From Bacillus cabrialesii (GTDB lineage: Bacteria; Bacillota; Bacilli; Bacillales; Bacillaceae): a DNA stretch of 64,000 nucleotides. The position numbers and the translations under genes are program-made. The notes beneath the pieces were generated by a model. The model ran no database searches. It saw only the letters and a program-made list of their open reading frames with translations, and was not told where the DNA came from. Positions 1-8,565 of the stretch are shown here, piece after piece. The stretch spans positions 1,285,001 through 1,349,000 of the forward strand of contig NZ_CP096889.1 in the NCBI RefSeq assembly GCF_004124315.2, written 5' to 3'. Numbering within the stretch: the first letter of the stretch is position 1; each line of letters starts with the position of its first letter.

Positions 1-209
1 TTGCGGAAAGCCTCGGCGGGGTGGAGAGCTTTATTACATACCCTGCCACACAGACGCACATGGATATTCCTGAAGAGATCCGCATCGCAAACGGGGTTTG
101 CAATCGCCTGCTGCGTTTTTCGGTCGGAATTGAACATGCGGAAGATTTAAAAGAAGACTTAAAACAAGCACTATGTCAGGTCAAAGAGGGAGCTGTTTCA
201 TTTGAGTAA
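1..209 (+). CDS. metI: Cystathionine gamma-synthase / O-acetylhomoserine thiolyase, 3' end
   Basis: This is the carboxyl end of a Cys/Met-metabolism PLP enzyme; the start lies outside the window. The visible part carries the family ending 'GGVESFITYPATQTH' and 'RFSVGIEHAEDL', which parallels the end of the downstream MetC (SVGVEHADDL). MetI makes cystathionine, or homocysteine directly, from O-acylhomoserine in methionine synthesis in the cytosol. The reading frame runs open from base 3, and its last 8 bases overlap the TTG start of metC, which supports translational coupling in a metIC operon. The S-box riboswitch known upstream of this operon in B. subtilis would be outside the window. Identity rests on family and gene order. 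Confidence 0.9.
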   Translation, partial: AESLGGVESFITYPATQTHMDIPEEIRIANGVCNRLLRFSVGIEHAEDLKEDLKQALCQVKEGAVSFE

Positions 210-1374
210 TCACAATTGGACGCTGGAAACCCAGCTCGTGCACAATTCATTTAAAACAGACGGCGCAACAGGTGCGGTCAGTGTACCGATTCAGCACGCA
301 TCGACTTTTCATCAATCTTCATTTGAAGAGTTTGGCGCATATGATTACAGCCGCTCAGGCACGCCGACAAGAACGGCTCTTGAAGAAACAATTGCCGCAC
401 TGGAAGGCGGAACGAGAGGATTTGCTTTCAGTTCAGGCATGGCTGCGATCTCAACAGCGTTTTTACTTCTGTCGCAGGGTGATCACGTTCTTGTGACAGA
501 AGATGTATACGGCGGAACCTTCCGCATGGTGACAGAGGTGCTGACCCGATTTGGCATTGAGCATACATTTGTCGACATGACGGATACAAACGAAGTGGCG
601 CGGAATATCAAGGCAAACACAAAGGTCATTTATATGGAGACACCGTCAAATCCGACACTTGGGATTACTGATATTAAAGCGGTTGTCCAGCTTGCAAAAG
701 AAAATGGCTGTCTGACCTTTCTTGACAATACATTCATGACACCTGCACTGCAGCGCCCGCTTGATCTCGGTGTGGATATTGTGCTTCACAGCGCAACGAA
801 ATTCTTGAGCGGCCACAGCGATGTGCTGTCAGGCCTGGCTGCTGTAAAGGATGAAGAGATTGGGAAGCAGCTGTATAAACTGCAAAACTCGTTTGGCGCC
901 GTCCTTGGCGTGCAAGATTGCTGGCTCGTGCTGCGCGGATTAAAAACATTGCAGGTCCGTTTAGAAAAGGCGAGCCAAACAGCGCAGCGGCTTGCGGAAT
1001 TTTTCCAGAAGCATCCGGCGGTGAAACGCGTGTACTATCCGGGGCTGTCTGATCATCCGGGCGCTGAAATCCATAAAGGCCAGTCAACGGGAGCGGGCGC
1101 CGTGCTATCTTTTGAGCTTGAAAGCAAAGAGGCCGTTAAGAAATTAGTAGAGAATGTATCACTTCCCGTCTTTGCTGTAAGCCTTGGCGCTGTGGAATCG
1201 ATTTTGTCCTATCCTGCTACGATGTCTCACGCGGCAATGCCTAAGGAAGAGCGAGAAAAACGCGGCATCACAGACGGCCTGCTCCGTCTTAGTGTGGGTG
1301 TCGAACATGCAGACGATTTAGAACGTGATTTCGAACAAGCGCTAAAAGAAATTGCACCAGTAGCGGTTCGTTAA
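202..1374 (+). CDS. metC: Cystathionine beta-lyase
   Basis: A 390-residue PLP-dependent enzyme of the Cys/Met metabolism family that cleaves cystathionine to homocysteine, pyruvate and ammonia. The PLP lysine lies in 'LHSATKFLSGHSDV' near residue 197, and the cofactor-binding motifs 'YSRSGTPTR' and 'ETPSNPTLGI' are present. The start is a TTG overlapping the end of metI, preceded by a purine-rich site (aaagaggga). Length is normal for the family. It forms an operon with metI for conversion of homoserine esters to homocysteine. A hairpin terminator follows directly. The distinction from gamma-synthase rests on operon position. Confidence 0.95.
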   Translation: MSNHNWTLETQLVHNSFKTDGATGAVSVPIQHASTFHQSSFEEFGAYDYSRSGTPTRTALEETIAALEGGTRGFAFSSGMAAISTAFLLLSQGDHVLVTEDVYGGTFRMVTEVLTRFGIEHTFVDMTDTNEVARNIKANTKVIYMETPSNPTLGITDIKAVVQLAKENGCLTFLDNTFMTPALQRPLDLGVDIVLHSATKFLSGHSDVLSGLAAVKDEEIGKQLYKLQNSFGAVLGVQDCWLVLRGLKTLQVRLEKASQTAQRLAEFFQKHPAVKRVYYPGLSDHPGAEIHKGQSTGAGAVLSFELESKEAVKKLVENVSLPVFAVSLGAVESILSYPATMSHAAMPKEEREKRGITDGLLRLSVGVEHADDLERDFEQALKEIAPVAVR

Positions 1375-1405
1375 AAAAGAAGCCGGGAATGGCCCGGCTT
1401 CTTTT
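1374..1405. terminator. Terminator between convergent metC and yjcK
   Basis: The GAAGCCGGG / CCCGGCTTC stem is flanked by an A-run on the left and a T-run on the right. It can therefore end transcription of metC on the plus strand and of the converging acetyltransferase gene on the minus strand. Confidence 0.85.
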
Positions 1406-1406
1406 A

Positions 1407-1949
1407 TTATTCATCATCAGGATTCAGAATCGCGAGGACTTGATGATCCTCCCAAACGCCGTTGATTTTCACATTTTTTCGGGCGATGCCCTCTTTATGA
1501 AATCCCGCTTTTTCCAATACACGCATGGACCCGAGGTTTCGGGGCATCACACCGGCTTCAATGCGATGCAGTTTCAATTCGCAAAACGCATAATCAACAA
1601 CCAGCCTGACCGTTTCTGTCATAAGGCCCTTTCCATTATGGGCTTTGTCTAAAAAATACCCGATGAATCCAGTTTGCAGCGCCCCGCGGATGATTTGAAA
1701 AAGGGAAACCGTTCCGATTAATGTATCGTCCGACGCTGTAAAAATGCCGAAATGATATTCTGTATCTTTTTTCATTCTTTCCTGATACTCTGCTATCCTT
1801 TTTCTTTGCCCCTCAACCGAATAGTAATCGTCTGCGCGTATCATGGAAAACTGCTCAAAAAAATCTCGGTTTTCGCTTTGCAGCCGCAGATTTTCTTCCG
1901 CATCCTTTACTTCTAAAGGTCTTACATAGATGTTTTTCCCTTTTAACAT
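1407..1949 (-). CDS. yjcK: GNAT acetyltransferase, RimJ-like
   Basis: A 180-residue GNAT-fold N-acetyltransferase resembling the RimJ/RimL group that acetylates protein amino termini, such as those of ribosomal proteins. Features are the opening 'LEVKDAEENLRLQSENRDF', a central beta-strand region 'YHFGIFTASDDTLIGTVSL', the acetyl-CoA loop region 'GYFLDKAHNGKGLMTE' and the carboxyl motif 'NLGSMRVLEKAGFHKEG'. It is a single gene converging on metC with a shared terminator. The true substrate cannot be read from sequence. The symbol comes from position beside metC and yjcL. Confidence 0.88.
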   Translation of the reverse strand: MLKGKNIYVRPLEVKDAEENLRLQSENRDFFEQFSMIRADDYYSVEGQRKRIAEYQERMKKDTEYHFGIFTASDDTLIGTVSLFQIIRGALQTGFIGYFLDKAHNGKGLMTETVRLVVDYAFCELKLHRIEAGVMPRNLGSMRVLEKAGFHKEGIARKNVKINGVWEDHQVLAILNPDDE

Positions 1950-2019
1950 ATCAGTGATCTCTCCGTTCTCATGTCAGCATTCCTCTTACATTATTCTGAG
2001 GAAAGTGTAAAAATCCTTT

Positions 2020-3210
2020 TTATAAGAAAGAAGAAAACCAGTTTCCCATAAAGGTGCCGACATAGTTCCCAATTAAGTAGCCGAGCGTACCAACAAGCAT
2101 GATCGGGGCGACAAGTTCCCGCCATCCCTTGGCAATTGCCATCGCAGCCGCTGTCGTAGGCCCTCCGACCGCAGCATTGACAGCAAGCAAAATTTCTTCA
2201 AGCCGTACGCGGAACAATTTTCCGACGGCTAAGGAAACAGTTAAATTGCTAATCGCAATCATAAACACAAATAATAGAATAAAAGGCGCATTGGTAACGA
2301 TTAAGCGCAGATCTGCAGGAATGCCGATCACCACAAAAAACAAATATATCAAAAAGGTTCCAAGCTCTTGAGATCCATTAAGCCTTTCAAAAAAACGAGG
2401 GAATAGAAAAATGATAAGAACAGTTAAAGACGTGAGCATCAGATACTGATCGCCAAGCGTTCCGGTCAAAAGGGGATGAGAAAAAAGGCTTTTAAAAAAG
2501 CCGGAAATCTTCACACTAACTGCAATAAGCGCAAAAGCAGCACCGGCATTAAAAGCGATATCCTTTAAGGAAATGTCCTTCCGTTTCCAATAGCTTTCTG
2601 CACTGTTTCCGCTCTTTCCATCGGCTTTTACTTTTTCTTCAAACGGCATAGCATAATGCCGCTGAAACCATTTAACTGCAGGAATGCTGATTAATATAAA
2701 AAACAAAAGCGCCATCATAACATTATCAGCCACAACCGTAGCCGACACATATTCCCCCGGTGTCTCAAATTTTGCCGCCATCGCCGCAAAGTTGATCCCG
2801 CCGCCGATATATGAGGCGCTGATCATCCCGCCGATTTTATCGAGATAAGGAATATGCTGTTTGAAAAGAAAAAAAGAGAGAACGCTCCCAAGCACAGTGC
2901 CAGCAGAGCTAATCAGAAAAATAAACAGCAAACGCCTGCTTTCCTTAAAAATCTGCCGCACATTGATCTGGAACAGCAAGAGGGGAATCGCAAGCGGCAC
3001 CACATAAGCCCATACGGCATCATATACAGGCGACTCAACAGGAAGCACCCCCATATTTGTAAACACCATTGCGCCTGCAAGCGCAATGATAGCGCCAGAC
3101 ACAGCGGACGCCCACTTAAAGCGCTGCTCCAGCCCGATGCTCACTGCCGCCCACACCGCAATAAACCCCCATAATACCCAAACATCATCAGAAGAAATCA
3201 AAGAATGCAA
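2020..3210 (-). CDS. yjcL: DUF819 multi-pass membrane protein
   Basis: A 396-residue integral membrane protein of the DUF819 family. About ten hydrophobic segments can be counted. The glycine-rich 'GGMISASYIGGGINFAAMAA' near mid-protein and 'NAAVGGPTTAAAMAIAKGW' near the end form an internally repeated pattern typical of inverted-repeat secondary transporters. The proposed start is TTG at 3210, with a purine-rich site (ggggtgatgggg) just upstream. No substrate is established for the family as far as I know. It is transcribed away from the tRNA-Val gene. Confidence 0.88.
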   Translation of the reverse strand: MHSLISSDDVWVLWGFIAVWAAVSIGLEQRFKWASAVSGAIIALAGAMVFTNMGVLPVESPVYDAVWAYVVPLAIPLLLFQINVRQIFKESRRLLFIFLISSAGTVLGSVLSFFLFKQHIPYLDKIGGMISASYIGGGINFAAMAAKFETPGEYVSATVVADNVMMALLFFILISIPAVKWFQRHYAMPFEEKVKADGKSGNSAESYWKRKDISLKDIAFNAGAAFALIAVSVKISGFFKSLFSHPLLTGTLGDQYLMLTSLTVLIIFLFPRFFERLNGSQELGTFLIYLFFVVIGIPADLRLIVTNAPFILLFVFMIAISNLTVSLAVGKLFRVRLEEILLAVNAAVGGPTTAAAMAIAKGWRELVAPIMLVGTLGYLIGNYVGTFMGNWFSSFL

Positions 3211-3383
3211 AACCCCATCACCCCTATTGTTAGAAAATTAAGACATATTATAATAGCCGATGAACAGAACAGCAAGTCCAAAAAAAAGTTTTTCTGAAAA
3301 AGCAGTTGACGAATAGAGGAGCAGGTTATATAATAGAACTTGTCAGAAAGACAACAACATACCCAGCAACACATACATATCAT

Positions 3384-3456
3384 GATTCCGTAGCTCAGCT
3401 GGGAGAGCGCTACCTTGACAGGGTAGAGGTCGCTGGTTCGAACCCAGTCGGAATCA
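3384..3456 (+). tRNA. tRNA-Val (GAC)
   Basis: A 73-base cloverleaf: acceptor stem GATTCCG pairs with CGGAATC, the D-arm contains AGCTCAGCTGGGAGAGC, the anticodon stem CTACC/GGTAG holds loop TTGACAG with anticodon GAC (valine), and the T-loop is GGTTCGAACCC. CCA is not encoded. The gene is the left boundary of the integrated island; its 3' half is repeated at 21522-21569. Confidence 0.96.
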
Positions 3457-3457
3457 T
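3410..3457 (+). repeat. Left attachment-site repeat (tRNA-Val 3' half)
   Basis: These 48 bases from the anticodon stem to just beyond the tRNA end match 21522-21569 at 45 positions. The intact tRNA is on this side, the usual result when an element restores the tRNA 3' end on integration. Confidence 0.85.
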
Positions 3458-3478
3458 TAGTACAGGTCCTTGGTAATC

Positions 3479-3503
3479 CTTGATTATCAAGGGCTTTTTC
3501 TAT
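3479..3503 (+). terminator. Terminator after tRNA-Val
   Basis: Short hairpin CCTTG-attat-CAAGG followed by gctttttc, placed 23 bases after the tRNA end. Confidence 0.7.
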
Positions 3504-3539
3504 ATAACAGGATTTTTAGTGTGAAGTATAACAGATGAA

Positions 3540-3559
3540 TTGGTGGCAGATTGGTGGCA
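3540..3559 (+). repeat. Tandem TTGGTGGCA motifs, left end
   Basis: TTGGTGGCA occurs at 3540-3548 and again at 3551-3559, an 11-bp period. The same pair recurs at the right end. Position between attachment site and integrase fits arm-type integrase binding sites; that role is inferred. Confidence 0.75.
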
Positions 3560-3602
3560 AAATCAATCAGTTTAATTCCTATTCAATAAAAGTAAGAGGA
3601 TT

Positions 3603-4778
3603 TTATGCATTATTTTTTTTGCCTTCAAATAAACTATCAAAATGACTAGCCGCTGCTTCATCAGCACTTTCTAAAGCATGACCGTAAAGATCCATCGTTA
3701 TTCCGATTTTGGAATGGCCTAGCCTTGCACTGATGGTTTTCATGTGAACCCCTTGATTAATTAGCAATGTTGCGGAAGTATGCCTTAATTCATGGAATGT
3801 AATACTAGGAAGTTCGTATTTCTTTAATCTTTTTCTCCACCAAGAGGTTACACTTGTTGGATGCATGGGCTTTCCGATGTCGGTACTAAATAACAAAAAT
3901 CGGTCCCCACCTTCCCATTTATCTCCTAATAGAAGCCTTTCCTTTGCTTTTATTTGCTTATAACGTTTCAGCTGTTCAGTGACCCCTTGTGATAAAGAAA
4001 TGGTTCGAATTGAGTTTCTAGTCTTAGGTGCTTTGAAAATATGACCTTCTTCTTTTGTGTAAGTTAATGATTGTTGTACATAAATCTTCCCTTTGTCTAA
4101 ATCGATATGACTCCATTCTAACGCTAGGATTTCGCCCCTACGCATTCCCGTGGTGATTGCTAAAGTAACAATCATTTTCCATTTCATATCCTCCTTACGT
4201 AAGTGCTCCATAAGCTCATGTACTTGTTTTTCGGAGTATACGTTCCCTTTCTTAGATTCAACTTTAGGTTTTTTAACATTAGAAACAGGGTTTTCTTTTA
4301 TAACTTTCCATTCAACAGCTCTATTAAAGATATTACGTAGAATACGATAATGATATTGAATCGTTGCGGATGAGAGCCCACCTGTTTTATCATCACCCCT
4401 TGATCCGTCTTCTTCGAGCGTTTTCAAGAAGTCCAATATTTGTAGGGGTTTGATTTGTTCCATTTGTTTATGGCCAAACTGGGGTAAGATACGTTTATAC
4501 AAGTACCTTGAGTATGTTTCAAAAGTATTGGCGGATAACTGCTTTTTCGCATATTTATCTTTCCATTCTTCTACAAATTGGGGAAATGTCATTTTCTGAG
4601 GAGCTATATATTCTCCCGTTTCAATTTCAACTACAAACTTAGCAAGTTCTTTTTCAGCCTCAGTTTTATTTTTACATTTTACGGTTTTAGTTTTTCGGAT
4701 ACGTTTACCTTTTGAGTCAAAGCCTACTGGGACAACCAAACGAAATGAATCTTTACCTCGCTTTTCTACATATGCCAT
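3603..4778 (-). CDS. int: Tyrosine recombinase (integrase)
   Basis: A 391-residue phage/ICE integrase. Residues 1-60 form an AP2-like arm-binding domain (rich in K/R, 'KTKTVKCKNKTEAEKEL'). Residues about 65-170 are the SAM-like core-binding domain, and the catalytic domain follows. The catalytic residues are visible: Arg in 'TTGMRRGEILALEW', His-x-x-Arg in 'FHELRHTSA', and 'RLGHSKIGITMDLYGH' supplying the second His and the nucleophilic Tyr. Length is complete. It reads toward the tRNA-Val site about 150 bp away and very likely integrated the island there. It lies in the same direction as the zinc-finger gene upstream. Confidence 0.95.
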   Translation of the reverse strand: MAYVEKRGKDSFRLVVPVGFDSKGKRIRKTKTVKCKNKTEAEKELAKFVVEIETGEYIAPQKMTFPQFVEEWKDKYAKKQLSANTFETYSRYLYKRILPQFGHKQMEQIKPLQILDFLKTLEEDGSRGDDKTGGLSSATIQYHYRILRNIFNRAVEWKVIKENPVSNVKKPKVESKKGNVYSEKQVHELMEHLRKEDMKWKMIVTLAITTGMRRGEILALEWSHIDLDKGKIYVQQSLTYTKEEGHIFKAPKTRNSIRTISLSQGVTEQLKRYKQIKAKERLLLGDKWEGGDRFLLFSTDIGKPMHPTSVTSWWRKRLKKYELPSITFHELRHTSATLLINQGVHMKTISARLGHSKIGITMDLYGHALESADEAAASHFDSLFEGKKNNA

Positions 4779-4852
4779 TTGTATCTCTCCTCGATTGTAC
4801 GAATTTATTAAATTTGGTCAGTTTTCGGATGGTCCAAAGACCTGGGTGCAAT

Positions 4853-5734
4853 TTATATTTCTCTCATTCTTTCTCTTAAACGTTGTTTCTTTACTCGATT
4901 ACTACAGGTTTCACTACAGTACTTCGTATCAGGTCTTGAGGGGTTAAAGGGGCAATAACAGGCAGCACATACCTTTTGCCTTTTGCTAACCAATATGAAT
5001 ACCAGTGTATATAGACAAGTTAATAAATCATTAGGAATCCAAGTTGGGGTCCCTTTTAACTCTTCTATTGGTAAATAAGGTTTATTTTGCTTAATAGAAA
5101 TTTTATGGAAGCTAGGTTTCCACTCTATTTTTTCCTCCACCGACCAAGTAATAAAGTTAAAGCCCCAAAATTGATAATAAGGTATAGGGGTTCGTTCTAA
5201 ATCTTCGTCGTTTACTTTGGTTTGAAACCGATGTTGTTTTTCGCTACCTGTAATTTCATGAGTATATCCCGCTTCAATAGCTGGAATATCATTAAGTAAT
5301 CGATACGGCCATTTATCAGAGTGTAATTCTCCTAATTTCCTTACCTCAATCCACTTTACCATGTCTTCAAGGTTACCATTAATCACCGTACTGTATCTTT
5401 TAAGGAGTACAGCTATCTTGTTAATTTCATCCCAAAATTGATCAATGGAAAGCTTTTTTGTATCTGTATTCAGGAAACCCCAATTTTGCAGAAACCTCTC
5501 AAACAACCTTTTTTCATTCGATTTCTTCCTTCTTTCGTACGATTGAATTATGTCCGACAAAATGCCAGTTGTCTTATCAGCGATACCATTTTCTCCGAAA
5601 AAGTCATATTCCCTTAAAATATTGTCCTTCCTTATAGCAACAATACTTCCATGTTCCTTTTCCTTTATGAGATCAAAGTCATATATCCTCTGCTTATATA
5701 AGAGTTCAAAACCAAAATGATACTTTTCATTCAT
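4853..5734 (-). CDS. Protein with C-terminal CGNR-like zinc finger
   Basis: A 293-residue protein without a recognised catalytic domain. The carboxyl end has a four-cysteine cluster, CAACYCPF followed by 'YCSETCSNRVKKQRLRERM', resembling the CGNR-type zinc finger with a basic tail likely to contact DNA. The body is mixed alpha/beta with many aromatic residues. ATG at 5734 is chosen over the TTG at 5743 because the aaaaggag site then sits 9 bases upstream. It is divergent from the HTH and excisionase genes and lies in front of the integrase, the position held by master regulators in satellite islands. A regulatory role is inferred from position only. Confidence 0.75.
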   Translation of the reverse strand: MNEKYHFGFELLYKQRIYDFDLIKEKEHGSIVAIRKDNILREYDFFGENGIADKTTGILSDIIQSYERRKKSNEKRLFERFLQNWGFLNTDTKKLSIDQFWDEINKIAVLLKRYSTVINGNLEDMVKWIEVRKLGELHSDKWPYRLLNDIPAIEAGYTHEITGSEKQHRFQTKVNDEDLERTPIPYYQFWGFNFITWSVEEKIEWKPSFHKISIKQNKPYLPIEELKGTPTWIPNDLLTCLYTLVFILVSKRQKVCAACYCPFNPSRPDTKYCSETCSNRVKKQRLRERMREI

Positions 5735-5858
5735 TAACAACAACTCCTTTTAAAATGTCCACCCCTTTTTGTATCTTAAAATCTATAATATTTCGGGATA
5801 TTATTAGGATACAACAAGAATAACAACGATTCAATAAAATATAAAAGAGGTGGACTTT
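5735..5858. promoter_or_regulatory. Divergent control region of the island
   Basis: It separates the minus-strand regulator/integrase unit from the plus-strand HTH/xis/primase unit. It holds an outer inverted repeat (tccacccctttt at 5759-5770 against aaaagaggtgga at 5843-5854) and an inner imperfect palindrome AATATttcgggATATT at 5787-5802. The 12-mer ATAATATTTCGG (5785-5796) recurs upstream of the RecQ operon at 9370-9381. Operator function is inferred. Confidence 0.55.
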
Positions 5859-6038
5859 TTGACAAGTAATCTAGAAATACGACGTGCGATAAAAAAAACA
5901 GGTTTGTTTCAATGGCAAGTCGCAGAACGGTATGGAGTTAGTGAAAGTCAGTTTAGCCGAATGCTTCGTCGTGAATTACCTGATGAGGAAAAAAGGTTAA
6001 TCCTAAATATCATTGAACAGCTTAAGGAGGGGAAATGA
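5859..6038 (+). CDS. Small helix-turn-helix protein
   Basis: A 59-residue protein with a single helix-turn-helix: 'GLFQWQVAERYGVSESQFSR' is a clear HTH helix pair, followed by 'MLRRELPDEEKRLILNIIEQL'. The TTG start at 5859 is preferred because the aagaggtgg site lies 5 bases upstream; a GTG at 5850 would overlap that site. The stop overlaps the start of the next gene (ATGA), so the two are translationally coupled. Similar small Cro-like proteins lie beside excisionase genes in Gram-positive ICEs and satellites. The regulatory target is unknown. Confidence 0.75.
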   Translation: MTSNLEIRRAIKKTGLFQWQVAERYGVSESQFSRMLRRELPDEEKRLILNIIEQLKEGK

Positions 6039-6277
6039 TGAGTAATAAAAATAATATCTGTAACTTAAATGCTGAAAGAAATACAATGACGGTGGCAGAA
6101 GCAGCACGGTATGTCGGAGTATCAAAGGATTTAATTTATAAGATGGTTAGGGAGGGGGGAATCCCGTTTGTTCGAATTGGGAAAAGAAGAATACTGTTTA
6201 GAAAAGACTCAATCGACAAATGGTTGTGTAGTCAAGAAATATCCTATGACTCTAGAAATGAGGAGTGGGAGGGGTGA
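6035..6277 (+). CDS. xis: Excisionase-family DNA-binding protein
   Basis: An 80-residue protein of the winged-helix excisionase (helix-turn-helix_17) family. 'MTVAEAARYVGVSKDLIYKM' gives the helix-turn-helix, and 'GGIPFVRIGKRRILFRKDSI' followed by 'DKWL' gives the wing and terminal helix. Such proteins bend DNA at attachment sites and direct the integrase toward excision, or act as activators. The start overlaps the preceding HTH stop and the stop overlaps the GTG of the primase-like gene, so the three are tightly coupled. Which of the two functions applies here cannot be told from sequence. Confidence 0.82.
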   Translation: MMSNKNNICNLNAERNTMTVAEAARYVGVSKDLIYKMVREGGIPFVRIGKRRILFRKDSIDKWLCSQEISYDSRNEEWEG

Positions 6278-7778
6278 ATACAGTTAGTAAAATTAGTGTT
6301 GAGGAATGGGGGCAGCCAATTCTATTTGATAACGACAACCTTCCCCTTTTTCCAACAGAAATCTTCCCCGATTGGCTGAAAGATTATGTTGAGGCCGTTG
6401 CAGAAGAGACGCAAACTCCAAGAGATACAGCCGCAATATTAGCGTTATCAATACTATCAACAGCGCTCTCGGGTAAATTTAAAGTTAACCCTGTAGGGAA
6501 TTGGATAGAGCCTCTTAATCTATATACCTTAGTTATCCTTCCACCGGCCAACAGAAAAAGTGCAGTATTTGAATTGATGAAAAGACCAATTATAAAATTT
6601 GAAAAAGAGGAAAGAGAAAGGAAACAGCCAGAAATTAACAAAAACAAGGTGACAAGAAACTCTCTTACAAGAAGGAAAAATCAACTTGAGCAACAATTTA
6701 TGAAAACATCAGATGAAACCCTCTTGAATGAAATAGAGTCAATTGAAGAAAAACTTGGCGAAAACTTGCAACTTACCCTTCCTAGGGTGGTGGTAGACGA
6801 TGTTACCCAAGAGCGCTTAGTTGGATTATTAAAAGAAAATGATGGGAAAATATCAATCTTATCCGCAGAAGGAGGAATATTTGAAATTATTGGAGGTAGG
6901 TATACAAACAGTGGAAAAGCAAACTTAACATTTTTTTAAAAGGTCATAGTGGTGATTACTGTACTGTTGACCGTATGGGAAGAGAAGAAATAATAGAGGA
7001 ACCGAAAATTACCATGGGTTTATTTGTACAACCTGATATTATCAAGTCATTTCCTAATAGTTTTAATGGAAGAGGATTACTTGCTCGATTCCTTTATTCA
7101 ATACCAAATTCCATTGTAGGTAAAAGGAAAATTAGGCCAAAGCCCATAGAAGGAAACATTCTTGATAAGTACATCAATACTGTACTCAAACTTTGTGAAT
7201 TTTCTCCAAGTGACACAATTCATCTCCAATACGATACTGAAGCTGACTCAATTTTACAAGCTATGCAGCTAGATAATGAAATAAAATTAAGAGAAGATGG
7301 TGAGTTGTCTGATATTCCAGATTGGGGCGGCAAGCTAATGGGGCAAATAGTTAGAGTAACAGGATTGCTACATTTAGCGGAAGTTTTCGGAGAAAATGAA
7401 AAATTGAATGGCGGTGACATACCGAGAATGATAAAGGTAAGCACTGTAAGCAAGTGTTCTAAGTTAATTAATTATCTTTCAGAACATGCCAAGTCTACCT
7501 TTGGATGTATGAAAATAGATCAGAGAGTAGAAGATGCAAAATATCTGTTGAAAGTAATACTGAATAAAAGGTCGGATGTAATCCTTTATCGTGACATCCA
7601 ACAACTTACAAAAAAAAGATTCCCAACTACAGACACATTGAAATCGACACTTAGCTTTTTAGAAGGGAGGGAATTAATAAAATTAATTCAATCTAACAAG
7701 AAATATATTATTCATGTGAATCCACAACTACTTGACAATAATAAGTCTACCCCCGTTACCCCAAAGGTCATAGATTAA
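6274..7778 (+). pseudogene. DUF3987 primase/helicase-like gene, frameshifted
   Basis: Two adjoining reading frames (6274-6939 and about 6925-7778) make one DUF3987 protein of about 500 residues. The first half holds 'FPDWLKDYVEAVAEETQTP' and 'LYTLVILPPANRKSAVF', a degenerate P-loop region where the family has G-x-x-GxGKS/T, and 'FEIIGGRY'. The second half holds 'MGLFVQPDIIKSFPNSFNGR' and 'GLLARFLYSIPNS'. The frame is lost near 6925, where 'KANLTFF' ends in a stop while the next frame reads 'NIFLKGHSGDYCTV'. Deletion of one A from a TTAAAC context explains it. DUF3987 proteins act in replication of satellites and ICEs. As written, no full-length product is made unless slippage occurs at the adjacent T7/A4 run. 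Confidence 0.85.
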
Positions 7779-7941
7779 TTGATTCTTAGGGATTTAATAA
7801 AATCAAACACAGGTCATAGAATTCCCCGTTTACCCCCATTTTCTTCTATAGGGGGGAAATGGGGAAAGGATGACTAAAACAGATATTGTTACGCACCTCA
7901 TGGTTACAACAGTTTTCAAACATGGGGGTAATGGGGGTAAA
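7748..7941. other. G-rich repeat cluster, possible island replication origin
   Basis: GGGGGTAA-like motifs occur on both strands: acccccgttacccc at 7749-7762, gtttaccccc at 7829-7838, and tandem GGGGGTAATGGGGGTAA at 7924-7940. Between them lie two copies of AGGTCATAGA (7765-7774 and 7811-7820). The cluster begins inside the 3' end of the primase-like gene and runs to 110 bp before the next gene. Position beside a primase gene suggests iterons of an element origin, by analogy with satellite islands. No function is proven. Confidence 0.4.
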
Positions 7942-8053
7942 AATAACCTCTAATGTGAAGAATTTTTTTAGTGTATAAAAAGACACTATTATACCTACTT
8001 TTTGTTAAAGAAAAATCGCTCTAGCCCTTGATATAACAATAATAGCATGGGAG

Positions 8054-8284
8054 ATGAAAAAAATGTCTATATCGAAGGGGAATGTCCGTTTAAAAAAACC
8101 CCAAGATGTCAGGAGAATGCTTGCAAGAGTCATTAATGAATTGCTACAAGAAGAGCCCCCCACTATCGAAAGAGCCAGAGTGATTGCTACCCTATCCAAT
8201 AGCATTATTAAAGCTATGGAAGTAGGGGAACTTGACGAAAGGATGAAAGAGATTGAAAAGCGGTTAGAGGTGGAAACTTCATGA
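8054..8284 (+). CDS. Hypothetical island protein, 76 aa
   Basis: A small, mainly helical, basic-then-acidic protein: 'KPQDVRRMLARVINELLQEE' followed by 'ERARVIATLSNSIIKAMEVG' and an acidic amphipathic tail. It has no catalytic motif and no membrane segment. A start at ATG 8063 would give better spacing to the gggag site. It overlaps the next gene by four bases (ATGA), so the two form an operon. The helical pattern resembles small accessory proteins that follow replication genes in ICEs, but no family is recognised. Function unknown. Confidence 0.7.
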   Translation: MKKMSISKGNVRLKKPQDVRRMLARVINELLQEEPPTIERARVIATLSNSIIKAMEVGELDERMKEIEKRLEVETS

Positions 8285-8565
8285 AAATACGTCAAAGGAT
8301 AATTAAATCGGAAAAGGTATTATCAACTATAAAATCAAAGCAAGGGAAAAATGAAATAAATCCTGTACTTTCGTGGTTAATTGAAAATAATAGAGAATTT
8401 AGGGAATGCCTTAAGCAGCTTTGGAGATTGAGGTGGAAGGCAGAACAGGGTACTTATCAGTGGGAGCGTTGGCAAGAACCGTATCGAGAACAAGCTGGAA
8501 CTCTTGTTAAACGCATGGATGAGCTTTTAGAAAAACATAAGGATTGTTTTGACAATAAAACCTGA
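8281..8565 (+). CDS. Hypothetical island protein, 94 aa
   Basis: A 94-residue helical, highly charged, tryptophan-rich protein ('LWRLRWKAEQGTYQWERWQE'). It overlaps the preceding gene by 4 bases, so it is probably co-translated. No domain, signal peptide or membrane segment is visible. It closes the plus-strand operon that begins with the HTH gene at 5859. Function unknown. Confidence 0.68.
   Translation: MKIRQRIIKSEKVLSTIKSKQGKNEINPVLSWLIENNREFRECLKQLWRLRWKAEQGTYQWERWQEPYREQAGTLVKRMDELLEKHKDCFDNKT

Noticed and set aside
734..1087. Open frame of 117 codons antisense to metC
   Set aside because: It is a shadow of the G+C-rich codon pattern of metC; no ribosome site or domain.
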